7,244 nucleotides of DNA, taken from NCBI GenBank assembly GCA_021779655.1, contig JAJYAF010000074.1, positions 1,011 through 8,254 of the forward strand, in the 5' to 3' direction. The translations under genes were made by a program, and so were the position numbers. The notes beneath the pieces are model-generated. The model searched no databases. It was not told where the DNA came from and worked only from the letters and a program-made list of their open reading frames with translations. The DNA comes from Pseudomonadota bacterium (lineage in GTDB: Bacteria; Pseudomonadota; Alphaproteobacteria; Acetobacterales; Acetobacteraceae). Below are positions 1 to 7,244 of the stretch, piece by piece; position 1 is the stretch's first letter, and each line of letters begins with the position of its first letter.

Positions 1-215
1 CGGCGCTGCATTCGCCGCTGATGGCTCTGACCAACGCGATCAGCTCGGTCATCATCGTCGGCGCGATGCTGGCCGCCGGGCTGCCCGGCAGCGTCACCGC
101 CCATGGGTTCGGCTTTATCGCCGTGGTGCTGGTGAGCGTGAATATCTTCGGCGGCTTCGTCGTGACCAACCGCATGCTCTCGATGTTCCGGAAGAAAGAC
201 AAGGCTGCAAAATGA
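1..215 (+). CDS. pntAB: NAD(P) transhydrogenase alpha subunit, membrane part (PntAB), 3' end only
   Basis: This is the C-terminal 70 codons of the membrane-domain alpha subunit of proton-translocating NAD(P)+ transhydrogenase. The frame is open from base 3, so the gene begins upstream of the window; the ATG at 21 is internal. The visible protein holds the last two membrane helices. It carries the family signatures [20 protein letters not shown] and [13 protein letters not shown], and ends in a basic tail ([10 protein letters not shown]). These match the C-terminus of E. coli PntA, recalled from memory. In alphaproteobacteria this domain is usually a separate small protein of roughly 100 or more residues, which would fit here, but the missing 5' part means a fused PntA cannot be excluded. 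With PntB it forms the proton channel in the inner membrane. Its TGA stop overlaps the pntB ATG by four bases, which implies translational coupling. Confidence 0.93.
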   Translation, partial: ALHSPLMALTNAISSVIIVGAMLAAGLPGSVTAHGFGFIAVVLVSVNIFGGFVVTNRMLSMFRKKDKAAK

Positions 216-1600
216 GCGCGTCGCTGACCTCCCTCGCCTATCTCGTCGCCGCGGTCCTGTTCATCCTGGCGCTGCGCGGGCTTTCCCACCCGGAGAGCGC
301 GCGCCGCGGCAACCGGCTCGGCATCGCCGGCATGGCCGTCGCCATTCTGGCCACGCTCGCGCATAGCGGAATGACCCTTTCGGGCTTCCTCATCATCGTG
401 CTCGGCATCGCCATTGGCGGTGCGATCGGCACCGGCGTCGCCCTGCGCATCAAAATGACCGCGCTGCCGCAACTGGTCGCGGCAATGCATTCGCTGGTCG
501 GGCTGGCCGCCCTCTGCGTCGCCGCCTCCGCGCTCAACGCGCCGCAGAGCTTCGGCATCGGCGCGCCGCACCATATTCACGTGGAAAGCCTGATCGAAAT
601 GTCGCTCGGGCTCGCCATCGGCGCCATCACCTTCACCGGCTCGCTGATCGCGTTCGCCAAGCTGCAGGCGCTGATGTCGGGCCGGCCGATCACCTTCCGG
701 CTGCAACATCCGATCAATCTCGGGCTCGGTGTTCTTATCGTGGTGCTGATCGTGGCCTTCGTCGTCTCGGGCGGCAGTTTCACGCTGTTCTCGCTCATCG
801 CGCTCTGCGCGCTGGCGCTCGGCCTGCTGCTCATCATCCCCATCGGCGGCGCCGACATGCCGGTGGTGATCTCGATGCTGAATTCCTATTCCGGCTGGGC
901 GGCCTCCGGCATCGGGTTCACCATCGGCAATCTCGCGCTCATCGTCACCGGCGCGCTGGTCGGCTCCTCGGGCGCCATCCTCTCCTACATCATGTGCCGG
1001 GGCATGAACCGTTCCATCATCAATGTCATCGCGGGCGGCTTCGGCACCAGCGGAGAGGCCACCGCCGCCGGCCCGGCCGGGGACAAAGGCGTGAAGGTCG
1101 GCTCCGCCGACGATGCCGCCTTCATCATGAAGAACGCCTCCAAGGTGATCATCGTCCCCGGCTACGGCATGGCGGTGGCGCAGGCACAGCACGCGCTGCG
1201 GGAGATGGGCGATCTCCTGAAGGAGAACGGGGTCGAGGTGAAATACGCGATCCACCCCGTCGCCGGGCGGATGCCGGGCCACATGAACGTGCTGCTCGCC
1301 GAGGCAAACGTGCCGTATGACGAGGTTTTCGAGCTGGAGCAGATCAACAACGAATTCGCCACGGCCGATGTGGCTTACGTGATCGGCGCCAATGACGTGA
1401 CGAATCCGGCGGCCAAGAGCAACCCGTCCTCACCCATTTTCGGCATGCCGATCCTGGAGGTGGACAAGGCGAAGACCGTGCTCTTCGTGAAGCGTTCCAT
1501 GGCCTCCGGCTATGCCGGCGTGGAGAACGAGCTGTTCTTCCGCGACAATACCATGATGCTGTTCGGCGATGCGAAGAAGATGACGGAGGAGATCATCGAA

Positions 1601-1615
<15 letters not shown>
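212..1615 (+). CDS. pntB: NAD(P) transhydrogenase subunit beta (PntB)
   Basis: PntB is the NADP(H)-binding, membrane-spanning beta subunit of transhydrogenase. The enzyme transfers hydride from NADH to NADP+ driven by proton entry, supplying NADPH for biosynthesis and antioxidant systems. The protein has 467 residues, close to the roughly 462 of E. coli PntB. Residues 1-265 are a series of hydrophobic helices, with the conserved H93 in MHSLVGLAA (counterpart of E. coli beta-His91), D215 in IGGADMP and N224 in [10 protein letters not shown]. Next comes the signature [18 protein letters not shown] (245-262). After a hinge at about 275-300, the soluble NADP-binding domain III runs to the end: [11 protein letters not shown] (316-326), [18 protein letters not shown] (348-365), [11 protein letters not shown] (391-401), and [17 protein letters not shown] (427-443). 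The ATG overlaps the pntAB stop, so it is the last visible gene of the pnt operon. No key residue appears to be missing. Confidence 0.98.
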
Positions 1616-3946
<2,331 letters not shown>

Positions 3947-3956
3947 TCGCAAAGCC

Positions 3957-3983
3957 CCCGCTTCCGGGAACACCGGAAGCGGG
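3957..3983 (+). terminator. Hairpin terminator candidate after katG
   Basis: CCCGCTTCCGG (3957-3967) and CCGGAAGCGGG (3973-3983) form a perfect 11-bp stem with a five-base GAACA loop, starting 11 bases after the katG stop. A short T-run (TTT at 3991-3993) follows only after seven bases, so termination may be inefficient or factor-assisted. The stem itself is unmistakable. The rest of the gap to the next gene (3984-4067) shows no further clear signal. Confidence 0.7.
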
Positions 3984-4067
3984 CCGCCCGTTTCTCAGGT
4001 ACATCCCCTCGCGCATCGCAGATGCCGGATGTTTCTTTGTCCGCCGGGGATGGTTTACGCTACCGCT

Positions 4068-4745
4068 ATGCTGATCGCCGACGCCATCGCCGCGTTCCTG
4101 CTGGTCTTTCCAGCACTGTTCTCGATCGTGAACCCGCTCGGCGGCTCGATCATTTTTCACGAAGTCACCTTCCGGCAGACCCATGCGGAGCGGGTTCTGC
4201 TGGCACGGCGGGTGGCGGTGTATTCCACCTTCGTAATGCTGATCTCGCTGGCGGCGGGCAGCTATATCCTGAGTTTCTTCGGCGTCTCCCTGAACGCGCT
4301 GCGGATTGCCGGCGGCATCGTCGTGTCTGTCCGGGCATTCGAGATGCTCTCCGCGCCGCAGGAGCGCACGCGCCGCAAGGAAGCCGAAGCCGCGCCGGTG
4401 GCCCAGGAGGACCCGGCGAGCTTTGCTTTTTTCCCCCTCACCCTGCCGCTGACCACGGGGCCGGGAACCATCGCGGTCGCTGTCAGCCTCGGCTCGGAGC
4501 GGCCGGACGCGCTGTTCGGGCGGATGATCTTCCTGGCGGGCGGCTTTGTTGCAATTCTGGCCCTGGCGGCATTGATCTGGGTTGCCTATTCCTCGGCGGA
4601 TCGCTTCGCGGCGGTGCTGGGCGCATCCGGGCGTAATATCATGGCCCGGCTGATGGCGCTGCTTCTGCTTGGCATCGGCGTGCAGATCGTGCTCTCCGGC
4701 GCGGTGCCGGTCCTGCACGAGGCATTGACCCGAAATACCCTCTGA
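4068..4745 (+). CDS. MarC-family integral membrane protein
   Basis: This is a small polytopic inner-membrane protein of the MarC (UPF0056) family, whose function is unknown; the old link of MarC to multiple antibiotic resistance has not held up. From the ATG at 4068 it has 225 residues, close to E. coli MarC (221), with about six hydrophobic segments. Family marks are SIVNPLGGS (19-27) in the first helix, RIAGGIVVSVRAFEML (79-94), the half-repeat FFPLTLPLTTGPGTIAVAVS (121-140), and RLMALLLLGIGVQIV (194-208). A charged loop at about 97-118 separates the two halves. In-frame ATGs at 4029 and 4050 would add 13 or 6 residues. None of the three has a good ribosome binding site; I chose 4068 because it places the first helix at the N-terminus as is usual. 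An arginine (R89) sits in a stretch that is normally hydrophobic. Confidence 0.88.
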   Translation: MLIADAIAAFLLVFPALFSIVNPLGGSIIFHEVTFRQTHAERVLLARRVAVYSTFVMLISLAAGSYILSFFGVSLNALRIAGGIVVSVRAFEMLSAPQERTRRKEAEAAPVAQEDPASFAFFPLTLPLTTGPGTIAVAVSLGSERPDALFGRMIFLAGGFVAILALAALIWVAYSSADRFAAVLGASGRNIMARLMALLLLGIGVQIVLSGAVPVLHEALTRNTL

Positions 4746-4749
4746 CAAA

Positions 4750-4772
4750 CGCTCATCGAAACATCGTGAGCG
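4750..4772 (+). other. Weak hairpin after the marC-like gene
   Basis: CGCTCA (4750-4755) and TGAGCG (4767-4772) form a 6-bp stem with an 11-base loop, starting five bases after the stop codon. No T-run follows. It may help to end the upstream transcript, but the evidence is thin. Confidence 0.25.
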
Positions 4773-4817
4773 CGGCAGGTGCAGGGCCGCCTTCGAAAAA
4801 CAGCAGGGCTGTACCCC

Positions 4818-4846
4818 CTGGCGAGATTAATAAGCTCGCTTATAGT
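4818..4846 (+). promoter_or_regulatory. Putative sigma-70 promoter of the marR-emrA unit
   Basis: A -10 box TATAGT (4841-4846, five of six consensus bases) lies 17 bases from a weak -35 CTGGCG (4818-4823, three of six). Transcription would begin near 4853, only about four bases before the ATG at 4857. The inverted repeat at 4830-4843 fills the spacer end and covers part of the -10 box, which is the arrangement expected for a repressible promoter. Confidence 0.5.
4830..4843. promoter_or_regulatory. Likely MarR operator (inverted repeat)
   Basis: ATAAGC-TC-GCTTAT is a perfect 6-bp inverted repeat with a two-base centre, in an AT-rich patch of otherwise GC-rich DNA. It ends 13 bases before the MarR start and overlaps the -10 box. 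MarR proteins commonly bind such short palindromes in their own promoters. That this MarR binds here is inference from position and symmetry. Confidence 0.55.
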
Positions 4847-4856
4847 ACGCCTGTTT

Positions 4857-5405
4857 ATGAGTCCCGATCCCAACAGAAACCTGTTCGCGCTGCTGCACGA
4901 TGTGGCACGGCTCACCCGCGCCGAGGCGGATAAGCGGGCACGCGTCCATGGCATGACCCGCGCACAATGGGGGCTGATGAGCCGGCTTTCGCGCTATCCC
5001 GGCCTGTCCCAGAAAGAGCTGGCGGACATGCTGGAAGTGGAACCGATTTCGGTTGCCCGCATGGTGGACCGGCTGGAGGCGAATGGCCTGCTCGAACGCC
5101 GGGCTGATGCCAGCGACCGGCGGATCTGGCGGCTGCACCTGCTGCCGGCCGCCGAACCGATGCTCAAGAAAATGGCGGCCCTCGCCGAGGAGCTCGGGGC
5201 CTTCGTCATCCGGGGTGTGCCGCCTGCCGTGCAGGCGGCAATGCTGGAGGGGCTGCGCCAGATGAAAGCGAATTTACTGCATAGAGCGGACCCGCCGGCC
5301 GCGCCCGTGCGCGGGCCGTTCAAGGCGGATTCCACATCGGCCGTATCGACCACAGCGGCCATATCGGGGCAGGCCGAACCTGGCCCCTTCAGGGAGATTG
5401 CGTGA
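4857..5405 (+). CDS. MarR-family transcriptional regulator
   Basis: This is a winged-helix repressor of the MarR family. These act as dimers, sit on the promoter of a linked efflux operon, and let go when a small phenolic or other toxic ligand binds. From the ATG at 4857 it has 182 residues. The N-terminal helices (5-45) include MTRAQWGLMSRL, followed by the helix-turn-helix LSQKELADMLEVEPISVARM (50-69), DRLEANGLLERR (71-82), and the wing RADASDRRIWRLHLL (82-96). A C-terminal dimer helix runs to about 142. Residues 145-182 are an extra Ala/Pro/Ser-rich tail of low complexity, beyond the usual 140-160 residue length. A GTG at 4779 in the same frame would place the operator and promoter inside the gene, so I reject it. 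The stop overlaps the next ATG by one base. The ligand is unknown. Confidence 0.93.
   Translation: MSPDPNRNLFALLHDVARLTRAEADKRARVHGMTRAQWGLMSRLSRYPGLSQKELADMLEVEPISVARMVDRLEANGLLERRADASDRRIWRLHLLPAAEPMLKKMAALAEELGAFVIRGVPPAVQAAMLEGLRQMKANLLHRADPPAAPVRGPFKADSTSAVSTTAAISGQAEPGPFREIA
5334..5369 (+). repeat. Imperfect 18-base tandem pair in the MarR tail
   Basis: Two adjacent 18-base units (5334-5351 and 5352-5369) agree at 13 of 18 positions and share the core CGGCCRTATCG. They encode TSAVST and TAAISG. The pair lies in the low-complexity C-terminal extension of the MarR protein and may record a small tandem duplication. Confidence 0.4.
5391..5397 (+). promoter_or_regulatory. Ribosome binding site for the emrA-like gene
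   Basis: AGGGAGA lies seven bases before the ATG at 5405, inside the end of the MarR gene. The spacing favours ATG 5405 over the GTG immediately before it at 5402. Confidence 0.75.
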
Positions 5406-6508
5406 TGTCGCAGGCGAATGTCGTAACGCGCGATAAGCCGGCATCGCAGGACAGCGGAAGGGCTGCCATCCGCCGCGCCAACCGGGCACGGCTGCTGCGT
5501 CCGGTCCTGATGATCGGCGGCATCCTGGCCGTGGTCATCGGCACGCTGCTGTTCTGGCTGATGAGCGGCCGCTACGTCTCGACCGACGATTCCTATGTGG
5601 ACGCCGCCAAGGTCTCGCTTTCCCCAGCTACATCCGGCCTGGTGGACGAGGTGGACGTTCGCGACAACCAGCATGTCCAGGCGGGCCAGGTCCTGTTCAA
5701 GATTGGCCAATGGGGACACCAGATCGCGGTTGACGCGGCGAGGGCGCAACTCAACCAGACGGTGCAGGACATGAACGGCGCCAAGCGCAGCTATCGGCAG
5801 GCGATGGCCGATATCAAGCTCCAGCAGGTCATCGTCGAGAAGGACCAGGCCGACCTGCACCGCTACGAGGCGGTGATCAAGGAGGGCGGGGTGACCAAGG
5901 CGACGCTGGATGATGCCCGCTATACGTTGCAGGCCGATCAGGAGCGGCTGGCTGAACTGGAAAACCAGGCCGGCGTGCAGTTCGCGAAACTGAACGATAA
6001 TCCGGACATCAACGTGACGGACACGCCGCAATACCGGGCCGCGCTCGCCGATCTGCACAACGCCCTGCTCGCCCAGACCGACAGCGTGGTGGTGGCTCCC
6101 TATTCCGGCTATGTCTCGCAGGTGGAGCAGCTGCAGCCGGGCATGTTTTTGCCGGCCGGCACCGCCGCCTTCGGCCTGGTCTCCGACACCGATGTGTGGA
6201 TCACGGCGCAGCCGAAGGAAGATGAGCTGACCTGGGTGCGTCCCGGGCAGAAAGTGCACGTGACCGTGGACACCTACCCGGGCCAAGTCTGGCAGGGTGT
6301 CGTGGAAAGCATCGCGCCCAATAGCGGCTCCGAATTCTCTGTCCTGCCGGCGCAGAATTCCTCCGGCAACTGGGTGAAGGTGGTACAGCGCATTCCGGTG
6401 CGGGTGAAGATCGTCTCCGGTCCGGCCGATCTGCCCTTGCGCGCGGGCATGAGCACCGAGGTCTCCATCGACACAGGGCACAAGCGGCATCTTTCCAATT
6501 TGTTTTGA
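5405..6508 (+). CDS. EmrA-like membrane fusion protein (HlyD family)
   Basis: This is the periplasmic adaptor of a multidrug export system. It is anchored in the inner membrane and bridges an inner-membrane transporter, usually an EmrB-type major facilitator protein, to an outer-membrane channel. The protein has 367 residues, somewhat shorter than E. coli EmrA (about 390). It has a basic cytoplasmic N-terminus, one membrane helix at about 31-53, the conserved RYVSTDDSYVDA (56-67), and a first lipoyl half-motif (about 70-100). A helical hairpin follows at about 106-190, then the second lipoyl half-motif SVVVAPYSGYVSQV (227-240) and a beta-barrel domain. The EmrA signature QNSSGNWVKVVQRIPVRV lies at 317-334 and the end is LRAGMSTEVSIDTGH (345-359). 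The start overlaps the MarR stop by one base (TGATG), so the two are co-transcribed. No transporter gene follows, which is unusual. Confidence 0.93.
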   Translation: MSQANVVTRDKPASQDSGRAAIRRANRARLLRPVLMIGGILAVVIGTLLFWLMSGRYVSTDDSYVDAAKVSLSPATSGLVDEVDVRDNQHVQAGQVLFKIGQWGHQIAVDAARAQLNQTVQDMNGAKRSYRQAMADIKLQQVIVEKDQADLHRYEAVIKEGGVTKATLDDARYTLQADQERLAELENQAGVQFAKLNDNPDINVTDTPQYRAALADLHNALLAQTDSVVVAPYSGYVSQVEQLQPGMFLPAGTAAFGLVSDTDVWITAQPKEDELTWVRPGQKVHVTVDTYPGQVWQGVVESIAPNSGSEFSVLPAQNSSGNWVKVVQRIPVRVKIVSGPADLPLRAGMSTEVSIDTGHKRHLSNLF

Positions 6509-6542
6509 ACGCTGATTCCTCGTCCGCGCCTGCAACCATGCG

Positions 6543-6571
6543 TTGCCCCTGCCCGGCGGCTTGACTAAATA
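6543..6571 (+). promoter_or_regulatory. Weak promoter candidate ahead of the dehydratase gene
   Basis: TTGCCC (6543-6548) and TAAATA (6566-6571) are separated by 17 bases in the only AT-rich patch of the 168-base gap after the emrA-like gene. Both boxes are partial matches. The gap is long enough to hold a separate promoter for the sugar-nucleotide gene, but this particular assignment is tentative. Confidence 0.25.
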
Positions 6572-6609
6572 ATGCCCTGCGGCAGTTGGCGCGCGATTCG
6601 GTTCAGGGT

Positions 6610-6621
6610 GACGCATGCGTC
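6610..6621. promoter_or_regulatory. 12-base perfect palindrome upstream of the dehydratase gene
   Basis: GACGCATGCGTC is a perfect palindrome 55 bases before the ATG at 6677. It may be a binding site for a dimeric regulator or a chance GC-rich palindrome; no protein can be assigned to it. Confidence 0.3.
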
Positions 6622-6676
6622 GGTCCGATCCGTGAAACGCCCGCTAAGACATTGATTTAGAGCGTGATTGGGACGG

Positions 6677-7244
6677 ATGAAGATACTGGTGACCGGCGGG
6701 TTGGGATTCATCGGCTCGGCCGTCATCCGCCGCGCCCTCGCGACCGGCCATGAGATCCTGAACGTCGATAAGATGACCTATGCCGCCTCGGAAGCGGCGC
6801 TGGCCGGAGCGGAGCGGCATCCGCGCTACACGTTCTTGCGCGCCGACATCGCCGACGGCGAGGCTATGCGCGCCTGCTTCCAGCGCTTCCAGCCGGACGC
6901 GGTGATGCATCTGGCCGCGGAAACGCATGTCGATCGCTCGCTCGACGGACCCGCCTTGTTCGTGCGGACGAATATCCTGGGCAGCTTCACCTTGCTGGAA
7001 GCGGCACGCGAATACCATGCCGGCCTGCCCGCCGGGCGGCGGGAGAAATTCCGCTTTCATCTTGTCTCCACCGACGAAGTGTTCGGCTCGCTTGAGCCCG
7101 ATGATCCGGCCTTCGATGAAACCACCCGCTACGATCCGCGCAGCCCCTATTCTGCCAGCAAGGCGGCCGCCGACCATCTGGCGCGCGCCTGGATGCACAG
7201 CTACGGATTGCCGGTCATCGTCTCCAACACCTGCAACAATTATG
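6677..7244 (+). CDS. rfbB: dTDP-glucose 4,6-dehydratase, 5' part (cut by window end)
   Basis: This enzyme of the extended short-chain dehydrogenase family converts dTDP-glucose to dTDP-4-keto-6-deoxyglucose, the second step toward dTDP-rhamnose and related sugars of lipopolysaccharide, capsule or exopolysaccharide. The first 189 codons are visible, roughly half the usual 330-360 residues. The NAD-binding loop is TGGLGFIGS (6-14), followed by VDKMTYA (30-36) and the family mark HLAAETHVDRS (78-88). The catalytic residues are T132-D133-E134 in VSTDEVFGS and Y158/K162 in SPYSASKAAADHLARAW. The canonical STDEVYG carries Phe in place of Tyr here, and the usual TNCSNNYG reads SNTCNNY, so it may be a divergent branch. 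A related NDP-sugar dehydratase is possible but less likely. The start is supported by the usual N-terminal Rossmann strand; the upstream GGGA at 6670-6673 is a poor ribosome site. Confidence 0.92.
   Translation, partial: MKILVTGGLGFIGSAVIRRALATGHEILNVDKMTYAASEAALAGAERHPRYTFLRADIADGEAMRACFQRFQPDAVMHLAAETHVDRSLDGPALFVRTNILGSFTLLEAAREYHAGLPAGRREKFRFHLVSTDEVFGSLEPDDPAFDETTRYDPRSPYSASKAAADHLARAWMHSYGLPVIVSNTCNNY

Noticed and set aside
4779..4856. GTG start giving MarR 26 extra residues
   Set aside because: It would put the -10 box and the inverted repeat inside the gene. The ATG at 4857 gives a standard MarR N-terminus.
5303..5316. Short GC hairpin GCCCG-TGCG-CGGGC
   Set aside because: It is a five-bp stem inside the MarR coding region, as expected by chance at this GC content.
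4068..5405. A functional mar-type antibiotic resistance locus made of MarC and MarR
   Set aside because: The shared names are historical. MarC is not established as a resistance protein, a 111-base gap with its own promoter separates the genes, and the MarR is coupled to the emrA-like gene instead.
4994..6616. 540-residue minus-strand open frame across marR and the emrA-like gene
   Set aside because: It is antisense to two well-supported genes, is rich in His/Arg/Gly as expected for a GC-rich shadow frame, and shows no recognisable domain.
6644..7198. 184-residue minus-strand open frame opposite the dehydratase
   Set aside because: The plus strand carries an unmistakable Rossmann-fold dehydratase with all its motifs; the reverse frame has none.

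Overview
The window is compact, GC-rich bacterial DNA. Every supported gene lies on the plus strand and no gap exceeds about 170 bases. The codon style, the separate short alpha subunit of the proton-translocating transhydrogenase (the three-gene pntAA-pntAB-pntB form), and the MarR/EmrA pair suggest an alphaproteobacterium. Rhodospirillales or Acetobacteraceae is a reasonable guess, but it is inference from gene style and not demonstrated.

Layout: (1) 1-1615 is the 3' end of the transhydrogenase operon: the last 70 codons of pntAB, then complete pntB, joined by a 4-base ATGA overlap. (2) 1769-3946 is katG, a full-length bifunctional catalase-peroxidase with its own strong ribosome binding site, followed by a clear 11-bp hairpin. 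(3) 4068-4745 is a MarC-family membrane protein. (4) 4857-6508 is a two-gene unit: a MarR-family repressor coupled by a one-base stop/start overlap to an EmrA-like membrane fusion protein (HlyD family). An inverted repeat overlaps a good -10 box just before the MarR start and looks like an autoregulatory site. (5) 6677-7244 is the first 189 codons of a dTDP-glucose 4,6-dehydratase (rfbB/rmlB type), cut by the window end and probably the start of a dTDP-sugar or polysaccharide locus.

Functional reading: PntAB/PntB use the proton gradient to make NADPH. KatG removes hydrogen peroxide. The two are adjacent but separated by 153 bases, so joint regulation is only possible. MarR/EmrA is the regulatory and periplasmic-adaptor part of a drug or toxic-compound export system, but the usual EmrB-type inner-membrane transporter is not next to it. 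The dehydratase begins an unrelated cell-surface sugar pathway.

I found no tRNA, rRNA, CRISPR array, insertion sequence or phage gene, and no clear case for a previously undescribed system. The points most worth a second look are the near-leaderless MarR start with an operator-like repeat, the EmrA without EmrB, and the rare-codon content of katG compared with pntB.
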